This document shows, piece after piece, positions 23,438-35,915 of a stretch of DNA of 64,000 nucleotides. Location of the stretch: assembly GCF_023898315.1 (NCBI RefSeq), contig NC_064623.1, positions 17,311,140-17,375,139 of the forward strand, read 5' to 3'. A model generated the notes under the pieces. That model did not search any database, was not told where the DNA came from, and saw only the letters and a program-made list of their open reading frames with translations. The number at the start of each line of letters is the position of its first letter. The stretch's first letter is position 1. This DNA is from Schistocerca nitens (taxonomy: Eukaryota; Arthropoda; Insecta; Orthoptera; Acrididae). The position numbers and the translations under genes are program-made.

Positions 23438-25979
23438 CAGGGTGTATACGCCCTGGGACAACCAGGAACAACCCGGGAGTTTTTTCATCTGGGAGAAAAC
23501 CGGAAATTTTTTATTGTTTTAGTTTTCAGTTAAATTTTTGTAATTTTGACTGATAAGAACTGATACTCTAACAAAGAATTTTACTTTGGCCCACTACTGC
23601 AAAATAATACTGCAGCGATAAAACATAAATGAGGGAAAGAAAAGTAAAATAAACTTAAGTTGCAAAGAAAATGCGCCATTTCCAACAACAAAACACAGTG
23701 CATATACACAAGTGTCTGCCAACACCAAAGTGTGTCAAAGGCTTTGGGATGAAGACTATGCAATATTTCATACCAACAAACTGTTTCTGATGACAGTGAC
23801 ATCACAACAGTTTACATTACATTTGTTTGAGCAGATGCCAGTGGGCTCATGCACATGTGCAGTTGAGTCGCGTATGATCAATACCTGCTCCCACTTGTGA
23901 CTACTTGAAGTACGGCTGTTAGCTGTATCAGCAGTAGCAACAAGCAGCCAGACACTAGCCAGAAAAATTCTTCTGGCGAGCCCAAGCTGTCAGATTCGAA
24001 CATGCACAGAGCATTCTAAGTTGCATTGGAGAGGGTGATAGTCTCCACGTGGCCCAAATTAAGGGTTAGTGATTTTGCTGTTCCTTCTTCGTTTACAACT
24101 CTCACGTGAAATGAAAACAAAATGGATTTCACTTGTAGCTGGGATTCACAGTCATGAAAAATTTTTTGAAGGACATAATCTTTACGCCAGTGACTGTTAT
24201 AAGTTTTTAGTACACTATTTCAGTTTTGGCCTTAGGCCAATATCAAGTGATACAACATGTTGTTTTACGATGTTTGAATATGTGTGCTTGCACTGTGTAA
24301 CGACGTCAGGAACGTATTTAACAGTACCGACAACGACATAAAAGTGTGTCAGCTAACATTACGTTGACATGGCTTAAAGCCATAATATCATTTGATAATG
24401 GTCTAAGGCTGAAATTGCAATAGTGTAATAAAAACTTATAACAGTCACTGGCGTAAAGATGATGTCGTTCAAAAAATGGATTTCTGCAGTCGAGAGTTAG
24501 CAAGTGAATTAAAATACATTCACTCATTTATGGAAGGCTAAAATATGTTATTAGTTTTAGTTTCCTGATTTTATTTTATTTACAGGTTTTTGGTAGTCAA
24601 GCATTAATTGCCTTCCAGAATACTGAAGTTATTTTTGTTGATTTGCTAAAGAAATTTGGCTTTTTTAAATCTGTTCCACAGAGGTAGTCAATTTATTTGA
24701 AACGAAGTGTTTCATTCCACAGTACTGGCTAGTGTCAACTGTTTGCTGAATTACAAGTGCCCATTTCTATCTCCTGCCACATATGGTGTTACGCCATAAT
24801 AAAGAACCAAACGTGAGATAATACAGTACTATTACTCCCAATAAAATTCGCGGTCCAAAAACCACAATAAAAGCTTTATATCAGATTGGAGCTTACTTCT
24901 TTGTGAATCTGGACATCCGAATGAGCACTTTCAACTGAATTATGCATTTTAGTCTGGTTTACGAAATTCTGATGCTCTTTGGAATACCCTCTGATGTTCT
25001 GTTTCATGTATGACGTAATGTAAGATCTCTTAATGCTATATAGGTATGAACATGCGGGCTTTCTACATCATCGTAACTGCACACGTGAAGTAACACCATT
25101 CTCTGGCACTCTCTGACAACTACTGAAACAAATTCTAACAAATCACAGTAAAATATTGTGAATGGTGCTTGAAAAGTGTTGCTTTCAAAATAAATTTCAT
25201 TTTTGTAAGGTGCAATACGGTACACGTGAGAATGTGCTTTGAATTTCTTAAATCACGGAGCATTTGATTCTCATTTAAAGCTTAACACTCTGAGGACCAA
25301 CCACTTGGAAAAATTTCGATCCTCGACGTTTATGTTTTGTTTAAAATGTTACTGGCACATTTGTGTGATATATATTAAAGTGTAACAGATACAAAAAAGA
25401 CCAATGTTATATGTGAAAGCTTATCTTATCTTGTAGCTACACTGTGTATAGTAATTTAAACCATCAACTTTTTCTATTTATGTGTTCACACTACTGAACA
25501 GTGATGTAGGTTGCTATTGGCTGACTACGTCACGTGTCCTATGCCCTGATTATCTGCTGTTATCGTCTGGTAAGATGACGTGACATCAGCTATGATTGGC
25601 TTACTAAAGTGAATCGCGATCTTGATTTCACTGCTCCGGAAACAAATGTGCTGTGTTCGGTGGAATTCAAATATATAGTTTCATAATACGAAAATATGCA
25701 GTGTACATGCTGCTGCACATTGAAGATCTTTCCAAAACACGTATTCCTTTTTTTTTCGTGGGGGGGGGGGGTGTCGTTTTTTTTCTTTTGAGGGAGGGGT
25801 TGTTTCCAACGGGCCAGGAAGTTCTACGGTGTATAAAACCTTAACCATTCAAAGGGTTGATAAGTTTTATGGTTCTGAGATAATGTATTCTGTCACTTAA
25901 CATATAAAAAGTGTATTTTTAATTGAGACATCCAGGAAAAATCTGGGAATTTTTTTTCCGGGGCGATGTATACACCCTG
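23438..25979. mobile_element. Non-coding TIR element, CAGGGTGTAT family, copy 2
   Basis: Begins cagggtgtatacgccc and ends gatgtatacaccctg. Homologous to 17821-19276 at both ends and in the body, but longer because about 1 kb of extra sequence, including a fold-back element at 24156-24480, lies inside. No clear target duplication. No transposase was recognised; homopolymer runs near 25745 add noise. Confidence 0.65.
24156..24480. mobile_element. Fold-back (palindromic) MITE-like element
   Basis: Two arms of about 95 bases are reverse complements with few mismatches. The left arm has tttacgccagtgactgttat then aagtttttagtacactattt; the right arm has the complement, ataacagtcactggcgtaaa. The arms start and finish with a tttttt/aaaaaa-type end near gaaggacat and atgtcgttc. 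The loop is about 130 bases and non-coding. It is nested in the copy-2 element. Confidence 0.7.
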
Positions 25980-27829
25980 TGCCATGACTACCTAAAGTTA
26001 TTTACCTTCACACATCACCTCTGGTTCTTTAAAAACTCAGGTCCATGTTTGATACACCACCTTCCCTGGGAAAGTAAAGTTTGTTGAAGGCTTATTTCGA
26101 CTTTCGGGATGCTAAATTCCAGTTTACATTGCATGCATATTAGCTTGATGTGGTACAAATAGCAGTACCATTGGTCATTATAACAGTTGGAGGTGTTTTC
26201 CTGAAGTTACAGTATATGACATGGCAAGGAAACATGGGAGAGTTGAACTTGATCTTCAGCTTTGCAGTCCAATACCACAGCCGCATAACCATGACACAGT
26301 GGCTATTCAGATTTGCTCGATATGCACATTTTGAGCTTGAATCGTTTACTGTTTTGATTTTGGAGGGTTGCGATGGGGAGTTTCCCTTGTTAGTATTCTA
26401 GTTAGTTTGAGAAGAATAATCTGCTTTTGGTAGTGGATGTACTATGTTTCACTTTCTGTGCATCACAGACCTATATATGGGGACAGACTTGAAGTGAACA
26501 CTCAGACTATCTCTGATATTAAAATTGGCCATTCAACTAGGAGTTAAATTTGAGCGTTTCATTTAATCAGAGCAATATGAATTACCTTATAGTTAAATAG
26601 TTGTGTGGTAACTTTTTTTTCACTTTGTGTAGCTCATGTATAGTTTGCAAGTTGTAACAGGAACTAAGATATCAAACATACACTTCAGTTGCTCCCATTT
26701 TCATGTGATGGGTCAAGAAGTTGGATCAGATCTTCAAGGGTACTCACTACTTTCGTGTATTTTGTTTGTTGTGAATCTTGAGTGGTGTATTCAGTCTTGA
26801 AGAAAGTTGTGGGAAAATTTTGCAGAGTCGCAGCTGTGGAAGTTCATAAAAGACACATAAGTTAATGAATCTGGTCCAAGTTATCCTATCTTTGGAGTGA
26901 CTATGGAGTGACACTAAAAACAAATTGTGCTAGACCTATACAATGAAGGTCAGAGTCAGATCTTGGGGGATGCTTAAACAGAATACTGCTCACAATAAGC
27001 AAGAAATATGCTTTTCTGTCCAGGTCTGGCACAAATTTTCTGTTATCACTACATAATCATCATGTGGTATGTTCAGCAGATCAGAGTGGTTTGGACTTCA
27101 TGTCAATGCATTTAATTCCTTTCCAATGTGAAAATTGTTCAGCCTAAGGTTTCTGATATAATAAGTGTTTCTGTGAGCAGCATAAAAAGTGCGTAATGAA
27201 AAGGAGCCCTCAGGTTGATTGGGAGGGTATATCATTTACCAGACACGATAAGAAAGGTTCCATACGGAATCTGAACTTGTCGCTTTTGGTAAGTCATTCA
27301 TTTGGTTTGTTGTCTACTGTGTGCAGAAGACAAGGCTGGCATCTAGAGCATAATGGAGAATGACTCAGTTGTCAAATTATCGCTTCTAATTCTTGAGCAG
27401 AGTTGTAATAGTGTTTTCATCACTTTCTAAGCAATCAGAACCACATTACTCTTGCTAATGGACAATGTTGACATCATTTTGTGGCACTTGGGCCCTGCCA
27501 TTAAATTCTTAGTTTCTGGGTTTGTCATTAGGGTGTTCTGACTGAGGTACTGGAGCTTTGAATTGGCCATTGTGAGTTGTATAGCTTTGGTCACTGAACT
27601 GGATACATCGTGAAAGCTAAAATTTATATTTACAATCCTCTCCTGTTTAGTCAAATATGACTAAATACACAGTAGAAACTTTCTAAATATGCAGTATAAG
27701 AGTACTCAATGAAGCATCTAATTGGAGTATCTAGAGTTAGTTACGTGTTCCATTGATCAATAGCACGGAAAACCGTTGTGATGTGGAATGTGTCAAATGC
27801 ACAAGAAATGCGTACAGGAAACATTTTTT
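25980..27829. other. Unassigned non-coding stretch
   Basis: No coding frame or repeat end was recognised over about 1.85 kb. Confidence 0.4.
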
Positions 27830-29110
27830 TTTCCGCCCATTATAGTGTTATATCTAAATATTTCTATTATCTATCCCATTTCCTTAAATGGCACAAAATG
27901 CATATTCAAGAATTCATCTATGGTATTGAAGGAGTTGTCAAGGAGGTATGATTTCAATTTGTTTTTGGAACTGTTACTGCTGTCTGTCAGACATTTTATT
28001 TCATCTGGTAATTTATCAAAAAGTTTGATAGCAGCCTATTTTACCCCTTTCTGTACCAAAGATAGGTTAAGTAAAGGATAGTGTAGGTCTTTCTTTTTTC
28101 TGGTATTGCAATCATGAATGTTGCTGCTGATTTTAAACTGGTCCATGTTGTTGAGAAAAAATTTCATTACTGAGTAAATGTACTGTGGTTGTAAGAATTC
28201 CTAACCTTTTAAACAGATGCCTGCAAGATGTACGACTATGAACCCCACACATTATTCTAACTACTTTCTTTTGAGCAGTGAATACCTTTTGGCTAAGTGT
28301 TGAGTTGCCCCAGAATATTATTCCGTATGATATCAGAGAGTGGGAGTATGCAAAGTATGTTAGCTTATTAATTTCTACATCCTCAAAATTGGCAATTATT
28401 CTCATTGCAAAAGTTGCTGAACCTAGTCCCTTTAGGAGATCCAAAATATGAATTTTCCAATTAAGATTCTCATCTATATGTACACCCAAAAACTTAGTAT
28501 GCTCTACCCTGACTACTGACTTCTTTTGATGTGTTATGTTTATTGAAGGAATTATAATTTTTGCAGCAGAAAATTGGATGTACTGAGTTTTTTCAAAGTT
28601 CAGAGCAAGCCCATTCGCAGAAAACCAATTAATAACTTTTCCAGAGACCTTATTTGTATCATTTTCAGTCGGACTTTCCTTTACTGGATTAATAATTATG
28701 CTTGTAGCATCAGCAAACAGTGTCAGTTCAGCATCTTGTTTCACATAAGAAGGGAGGTCATTCACATATATCAGGAACAGGAGGGGACCCATGATCGAAC
28801 CTTGTGGAACACCTAATGTAATTTCACCCCAGTTAGATGAAGTGGCAAACTCCTTTGAATCACTTGAAGCATATAAATAGACTTCTTGCTTCCTGTTCTG
28901 TAGATATGACTTAAACCACTCATATGCTGTTCCATTTATACCATAGAATTGTAATTTCTGTAACATAATGTCATGGTTCAAACAATCAAATGCTTTGGAT
29001 AAGTCACAGAATATTCGTACTGGCGACGTTTTACTATTTAAAGACTCTATTATGTGGACTGTGGAATTGTATATTGCTGTCTCAGTGGAACAAATTGATT
29101 GGTACTGAAT
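27830..29110 (-). pseudogene. LINE reverse transcriptase fragment
   Basis: On the minus strand a 282-codon frame (28981-28133) carries RT motifs in order: KAFDCLNHDIMLQKLQFYGI (from just upstream, about 28995), GVPQGSIMGPLLFLIYVNDL, TLFADATSI at the catalytic box, HTKFLGVHIDENLNWKIHI and a C-terminal thumb region with AQKKVVRIMCG. The normal FADD is FADA here, so the second catalytic Asp is lost. Further downstream (28080-27830) the coding continues in broken frames. Upstream, SPVRIFCDLSKAFD is visible to about 29040. It is a 5'-truncated, inactive non-LTR element, possibly of the Jockey/CR1 side of the tree. Confidence 0.75.
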
Positions 29111-29788
29111 GTGGTTGCTACTGGGTTTAGATGGCAGAGAACACAGTACTTAATGGGTCTCCTGTGTACATAAATAATATAATTTAAAACTCATTTGTGC
29201 ATAACATGTCAGCAACCACTAACTCTGTGTGTTCCTTTTGCTTTTTTATATTGAGGGGGTGGTAAATGGATCTGCACTAAACAGTGTTGTTTGTTTGCTA
29301 ACATTGGCAGTGAACAGAAATCTCTTGATTTAATTTGATTTCTATCAAACTGGCTAGTGCCATCAATCATCTAGCCTAAAGTGATTGTAGATTGTGCTTG
29401 TACTTACCTGAGTTTCAACTTTTATGTTTTTGTTACTGCTTTAATTCACAAATTCTTGTCACACTAAGAATGCATGAAAGCAAAACTAATTAGTTGTGGA
29501 ACTGACAATGTTTCGCAGGGACTGGAGATGTTTAATACAATATGATGTAATATTTACACCAATTAAGTTCTGGGTGCCTTCTATTAATGATGCTCTGTCA
29601 ACTAAACAGATTAACATTTTTAGACAGGCACACATTATTTTAGAGGAGTTTTCATAAGTGTTTTGTGTACTCCTCCACAGAAACAAGCAAGTAGAAGCAA
29701 GAAATGAACACAACAGTAAGTGTCCGTGATGTTTCATGAAACTTGACCTTTAATTGGACTATTCAGAAGCCAACAATCTACGCTACAA
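29111..29788. other. Unassigned stretch
   Basis: No coding frame or repeat end was recognised between the LINE fragment and the (AC)n run. Confidence 0.4.
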
Positions 29789-29836
29789 AAACACACACAC
29801 ACACACACACAAACACACACAGGCGCGCGCGCACAC

Positions 29837-29869
<33 letters not shown>
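29789..29869. repeat. (AC)n microsatellite
   Basis: CA/AC repeat with a few CG interruptions, directly abutting the left end of DD41D copy 2. Confidence 0.95.
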
Positions 29870-29873
<4 letters not shown>

Positions 29874-31737
29874 GTGGTCCATTGATAGTGACCAGGCCAA
29901 ATATCTCACGAAATATGCATCAAACGAAAAAACAACAATGAACAAAACTTGTCTAGCTTGGGGGAAACCAGATGGCGCTATGGTTGGCCCACTAGATGGC
30001 ACTGCCATAGGTCAAATGGATATCAACTGCATTTTTTAAAAAATAGGAACCCCCATTTTTTATTACATATTCTTGTAGTAGTTGGACCACTTTTTTTGCT
30101 TTGTGATAGATGGCGATGTAATAGTCACAAACGTATAAGTACGTGTTATCACGTAACATTCCGTCAGTGCGGACGGTATTTACTTCGTGATACATTATCC
30201 GTGTTAAAATGGACTGTATTCCAATTCCGGAAAAGGTCGATATCGTGTTGATGCGTGGCTATTGTGATCAAAATGCCCAATGGGCGTGTGCTATGTATGC
30301 TGCTCGGTATCCTGGCTGACATCATCCAAGTGTCCGGACCGTTCGCCAGATGGTTACGTTATTTAAGGAAACGGGAAGTGTTCAGCCACACGTGAAATGT
30401 CAACCACGACCTGCTACAAATGATGATGCCCAGGTAGGTGTTTTAGCTGCTGTCGTGGCCAATCCGCACATCAGTAGCAGACAGATTGCGTGAGAATCGC
30501 GAATCTCAAAAACGTTGGTGTTGAGAATGCTACATCAACATCGATTGCACCCATGCTATATTTCTATGCACCGGGAATTCCATGGTGACGACTTTGAACA
30601 TCGTGTACAGTTCTGCCACTGGGCACAAGAGAAATTACGGGGCGATGACAGATTTTTTGCATGCGTTCTATTTAGCGACGAAGCTTCATTCACCAACAGC
30701 GGTAACGTAAACCAGCATAATATCCACTATTGGGCAATGGAAAATCCACGATGGCTGCGAGAAGTGGAACACCAGCGACCTTGGTGGGTTAATGTATGGT
30801 GTGGCATTATTGGAGGAAGGATAATTGGCCCCCATTTTATCGATGACAATCTAAATGGTGCAATGTATGCTGATTTCCTACGTAATGTTCTACCGATGTT
30901 ACTGCAAGATGTTTTCACTGCATGACAGAATGGCAATGTACTTCAAACATGATAGATGTCTGGCACATAGCTCGCATGCGGTTGAAGCGATATTGAATAG
31001 CATATTTCATGACAGGTGGATTGGTCGTCGAAGCACCATTCCATGGCCCGCATGCTCACCGGATCTGACTTCCCCGGATTTCTTTCTGTGATGAAATTTG
31101 AAGGATATTTGCTATTGTGATCCACCAACAAGGCCTGACATGCGTTAGCGCATTGTCAATGCATGTGTGAACATTATGGAAGGCGAACTACTTGCTGTTG
31201 AGAGGAATGCCATTATACGAATTGCCAAATGTATTGAGGTTGATGAACATCATTTTGAGCATTTATTGTATTAATGTGGTATTTACAGGTAATCACGCTG
31301 TAACAGCATGCGTTCTCAGAAATGATAAGTTCACAAAGGTACATGTATCACATTGGAACAACTGAAATAAAATGTTCAAACGTACCTATGTTCTATATTT
31401 TAATCTAAAAAACCTACCTGTTACCAACTGTTTGTCTAAAATTGTGAGCCGTATGTTTGTGACTATTACAGCGCCATCACAAAGCGAAAAAAGTGGTCCA
31501 ACTAAAACATTTGTATTTCTTTTTGTGCTACACAAATATGTAATAAAAAATGGGGGTTCCTATTTTAAAAAACGCAGTTGATATCCGTTTGACCTATGGC
31601 AGCGCCATCTAGCGGGCCAACCGTAGTGCCATCTGGTTTCCCCCTTCAAGCTAGACAAGTTTAGTTCTTTGTAGTTTTTTCGTTTGACTCTTATTTCGTG
31701 AGATATTTAGCCTGGTCATGATCAATGGACCACCCTG
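29870..31737 (+). mobile_element. DD41D Tc1/mariner-type transposon, copy 2
   Basis: Ends cagggtggtccattgatag and ctatcaatggaccaccctg-like (actual right end gatcaatggaccaccctg), with TA after the right end. Left flank lies in (AC)n, where a TA is not evident. Long inverted ends of nearly 300 bases are shared with copies 1 and 3. Confidence 0.9.
30209..31274 (+). pseudogene. DD41D transposase relic, copy 2
   Basis: Starts at ATG 30209 (MDCIPIPEKVDIVLMRGY). In-frame stops follow (for example CCTGGCTGA near 30316 and GCGTGA near 30488). An uninterrupted block at 30515-30925 includes VLFSDEASFTNSGNV with the first catalytic Asp and VWCGIIGGRIIGPHFIDDN. A frameshift near 30912 separates the second Asp region (MYFKHDRCLAHSSHAVEA, where the usual DG is DR) and SPDLTSPDFF with the third Asp, after which the usual LWG Trp codon is TGA. 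The C-terminus CIEVDEHHFEHLLY ends at the TAA at 31272. Inactive. Confidence 0.8.
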
Positions 31738-31899
31738 TATAATGAAAGTTTCAGGGAAAGTATACCATCACTGGTGATAGTGCACTATCACTACTGAATG
31801 GTGAATGTATATCTTCACTGCCAAGAGGTAAGGAATGTGAACCATGGCTGTAATAACAAAACAGTCATACTTCGAAAACAAGGTCATATTATGTAAAAT

Positions 31900-33452
31900 T
31901 CATTTATTGCAGCAATGATAAGCATCGTGGCACTTCGAGTTGCTCAAACCATTTTTCATATTGTAAAAGCATCTCAGAATCAGATATTTTTGCTGGCAGT
32001 TGCATTTGAAGAACCTCTGGTCACTTCCCATCGACTGAGACATCGCAGCTGTCCTTGGTGCAACAGTTTTCTCTGCCGGAACTTCCTCCGCTGAGATTAT
32101 TCTTAGAGTGCAAGTACTGAACTGGGACCTGAAACAAAATGTTGTAGTCGTAGTGGCATATCGTATCATTTCTTCCATAAATATTTAAAAGCAAACGATT
32201 TATTACCATGCATATAGTTGGCTCAGCACACCATCCCTATTTGCTAGAAGCCATCGGCTGTTGTCTCGAGGACAAATCCCGAGATCAACCTAGCATCTCC
32301 TCTTCCGCTATAAAAGTCGGGAACTCGAACTCTCGCAGTACAGCCCTTTTCCACTGTTGGAAAACAGCGATCTGAACACTGTCGCATTCTTTCCGTTTGT
32401 TCTTCTAAGCACGTGTACACTTCAGTTCTGTTTTTTTTAATAGCACAACTTGACTCGTCTAAATCAGTCAAGCAGTAGTCATTATTGTCAAGAATACTTT
32501 CTTTCTCTCTGCTCTCAACCTCTGTTCCTGTTGGTATGTTATCCTCTTGCAGTGGAGATTTACTGTGATCATTATTGTGCAAAGTTTCAGTCCCTGTCTC
32601 ACTGCTAACACTCAGCTGATTCATCGATGCTTCAGGAGATAAACTTGTTGAAGGCAAACCGTGCTTAAGAGGACAGCCAAACATAGCTTCGTACAGAGAT
32701 CTTTTAATTCCAAAATGTAAAGTGCTATTCTTCATTAACTGCACAAATCTTAATGCACAGCTCCACCCGCAGTGTGTTCTCCTGCATCCGTGTAGTTAGC
32801 ATATCTTCTATGTCTTGCTCACTCTTCACTCTCTTGGCTCTGACTGTGTCTAGCTTTATCGTGTACAATCTTAAAATTGGGCCTTAGTTCAGTTAAGCTG
32901 CTCATTATTTTGTTGACAAACTCTCTACCATTGTCAGACTGAGGGAGCGCCTGACAATGTAAAAATGTCAATAATGTTATCGCATATATCTTCAGCTGTT
33001 TTGGACTTCAGTGGCCTGAGAATAATGAATTTAGTGAGGTGATCCTGATAAACCGTTATGAATTTGTAATGTCCGTCTGGTTGCGATTGGAAGTCAATGA
33101 GATCAACTTGACGTCTGGAATTTTTAGCTCCTTGAACAGCATTGGCTTCACTACTATTCGTTTGTAATAAAAAACCCAAGGCTCACACAGACTAAGATAA
33201 ATTTGAACATCTCTGTATGTTATATTACAGAACTTTGACTTAGAGCATTTCATCATTTGGGTGCATCCACAGTGGCCAGTCATTACGTGAGTATCATGCA
33301 GTATATCATACAGTTCATCATCATAAACATAGTATTTAATCTTACCTTCTCCAGTTACAGGTTGTATTAATCTGGTTACTCCATTCATATCTCTTCAAAA
33401 ACTTGTAGTCGTTGCCGTCCCTCTTTCGTCCAGGTTTTAGTGATTCAGCCAT
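31900..33452 (-). pseudogene. KRBA2/Ginger2-like integrase-type relic
   Basis: Minus strand, in pieces. Start MAESLKPGRKRDGND at 33452; then VTRLIQPVTGEGKIKYYVYD and HDTHVMTGHCGCTQMM, an H2C2-like zinc-binding region before the catalytic core; then VDLIDFQSQPDGHYKFITVY, HLTKFIILRPLKSKTAEDI and FTLSGAPSV, the DDE integrase core of the KRBA2/Ginger2 group. Next is STLHFGIKRSLYEAMFGCPL (about 32730), an acidic linker, and ARVRVPDFYSGRGDARLI. The tail (about 32100-31900) has FFKCNCQQ and SNSKCHDAYHCCN, a Cys-rich terminal domain. Several frameshifts and stops occur. Intact relatives are integrase-like transposases or domesticated genes; this copy is broken. Confidence 0.65.
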
Positions 33453-34059
33453 GCTGATAACGGACTCTTACTTTTCTCTCTCCGTGAAGATAGAATTATA
33501 ACTGAGATTTCCCCGTTCCACTCTAAGATGTTTGTAGAACTTCACTGATTCAACCATAGCTGCACTGGTGTGAACTGTAACTGCGCTACTGCCAACCACA
33601 GCTGCACTACTGTCAACCATAACTGCACTGCTGAATAACATAACAATAATGAGCTGACTACAATTACATTCGTGCTGATGTTTGGTAGCATTGTTGGACG
33701 CACCGTTAATAACCCAGGAGCAGTGACGGTACACCTTCACTAGTGGATGTGTTTTTTTCAGTTTATGGTAAGCTCTCACTGATCATTTTAGTGATGGTGT
33801 ACAGGTACATCCGTGTTTTGCTGTGATCTAACCAACATCTGTAGCAGTCATTTGCTGAAGGCAAGGGTTGCATTGCAAACTGTTTCTCCACCATGTAGAC
33901 AGTTATGTAACACTGAAATAATATTAACATGAAAATATACAACTTTGTTCACCCAAAATTTTCTGCTGTTGCACATCGAATGTAGCTTTAGTTATTTATC
34001 TTCTAACAAGTATTTTGGTAATGAAAATTCTTCTTGAAGTTATGCAGATATACTACATG
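33453..34059. other. Unassigned stretch
   Basis: Contains a short run of similar Ser/Ala codon blocks on the minus strand (33540-33640, repeats of tgcactactgtcaac type) and no recognised gene. Confidence 0.35.
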
Positions 34060-34085
34060 AAAAAAAAAAAAAAAAAAAAAAAAAG

Positions 34086-34118
<33 letters not shown>
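34060..34118. repeat. Poly-A followed by (GA)n
   Basis: About 25 A residues run into a GA-rich repeat; it could be the tail of a retroposed sequence, but no source was recognised to its left. Confidence 0.85.
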
Positions 34119-34699
34119 CTCATTCCATTCCATTAAAAACTCCAAAGATGAAATCTTAGTTTGTGATCTTCGTACTATAGTATTACAGTTTTCTGTTTAA
34201 GGCTGCTGCCAAACTTTGGCGTACCATGCTTCTAACATGGAACTGCAGTTATGAACTGTGTCACACTTTGGGTGTTGATGCTACCAGAATAATGCTGGAA
34301 CTGTAGCTTACACACACACACACATTTAGAAATCCTCAACTGTTCTGAAGTAGTGACTCTAGAGATTGAGTTGCAAGGTATCTAATTGAGACAAATAATA
34401 ATTCAATCATGACACCAGCCACATGACCAATGGAACAGGAGGAAGACAGGAATTAATCACAAAATATTTTTGGAAGTTTAGGCAATAAGACTGGTAAGGT
34501 AGGCTAACAGTAAGAGATAAAACAAAAAACACTACTGTGTACTGAAAATTATTTAAAAAAGCTTCAGTTGTCGTATGTAACATACAGGTTTGAGCCTTGG
34601 GAACCTGACGAGATAATCTCATTTTGTTCCTTACCTCCAAAAAAAGATAAAACCATCAAAAACTCAGCTATTCCTTACTTCCATAAAAAAAATAGAGGC

Positions 34700-35300
34700 T
34701 GAAAAAGTAAGAAAGCATCTGGAGAGGACAGAGTGGTAGCAGAAATGTGTTAACCAGTTACATCAGTCAAGGAAATTTAAAAAGGGGGTGGACACATTCT
34801 ACAACGTGCAAAGTAGCATTAATTTACCTCCTAGACAAAAAGGACAAAGGACTGACATAAATAACTACAGATAAATGGCAGTATTACCTGTGACATAAAA
34901 AGCAGGAGAATATTAAACAGGATTTAGGCCAGACAAGTCTTATCCAGAATTCTGAATTTTAAACAAATCTTAACACGTCGACTGCCACACGCATGACAAC
35001 TGGTGTTTCACCGCCAGGCCACAGGATCAGATGTGAGGCTCTGCTGTGACCAGCTGCTGCCTCGTTGCAGTCATTGGGTTAAGATGTTGCAGAATCTGTG
35101 TACTTTAGCTGCCTTATTTCAACTGATTGCATGTCCTTACTCTGAATTTAAAACAGGGTTTAGATAACAAGTTTGTTGCAAATACCAACCAGGCACTAAC
35201 AAACAAGAAACTGCAAATAAAATTCACATGAAAAATTTCAGAACCTTTCACCATCAAAACTTTGATGAGACAACGGAATGGACTTTCTCCATTACTGTCA
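34700..35300 (+). pseudogene. Weak LINE reverse transcriptase remnant
   Basis: Scattered + strand pieces in several frames resemble the fingers region of a LINE RT: KVALIYLLDKKDKGLT, then NNYR and AVLPVT-like residues, and IRRILNRI. An unrelated stretch of about 130 bases beginning ttaacacgtcgactgccac seems to interrupt it. Very degraded. Confidence 0.4.
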
Positions 35301-35915
35301 AACTGTCCAAAGACCGGTTTGATGCAGCTCCCTACACTTGTCTGTCCTGAGTAAGCCTTGTTATCTCTGCATATTTATTGCAACCTCCATCTGAACCTGC
35401 GCAGAGTATTCATACCTTGGTTCCCCCCCCCCCCCCCCAATACACACACTCCTCCATTGTCAAATTAACGTTTCCTTGATGCCTCAGGATTTGTCTTCTT
35501 GATCAATCCCTTCTTTTCATCACTCGGTGTTTGCACAGTCCCCTTTCCCCCCCCCCCCCCCCCCTCGTGTTCAGTTCAGTGCCTTCTCATTAGTTACTTG
35601 GTCTACGCATCTGATTTACATCATTCTTCTACAGCACCATAATTCAAGAGCTTCTATTCTGTTGTCTGAATTGCTATCCTCCATGTTTCACTTCCATACA
35701 GGGCTACACTCCAGACAAATACTTTCAGAAAGGACTTCCTACCACTTGTAATACATGTTAACAAATTCTCCTTCTCAGAAATGCTTTTCTTGCTATTATC
35801 GGTCAGCATTTTGTATCTTATGTACTTTGGTCATCGTCAGTTATTTTTCTGCCCAAATAGCAAGTCTAATCTACCACTTTTGTCTCTAATTTACTAATTA
35901 ATTACCTCAGACATT
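35290..35915 (-). pseudogene. LINE 3' region fragment
   Basis: On the minus strand, SEKENLLTCITSGRKSFLKV followed by FVWSVALYGSETW is the post-RT segment of an RTE-like LINE protein. The right half on the + strand (gcccaaatagcaagtctaatc) is its reverse complement further 5'. Two poly-C runs interrupt it. Truncated and inactive. Confidence 0.6.

Noticed and set aside
29743..30039. Thr-His repeat protein
   Set aside because: It comes from the (AC)n run joined to transposon end sequence.
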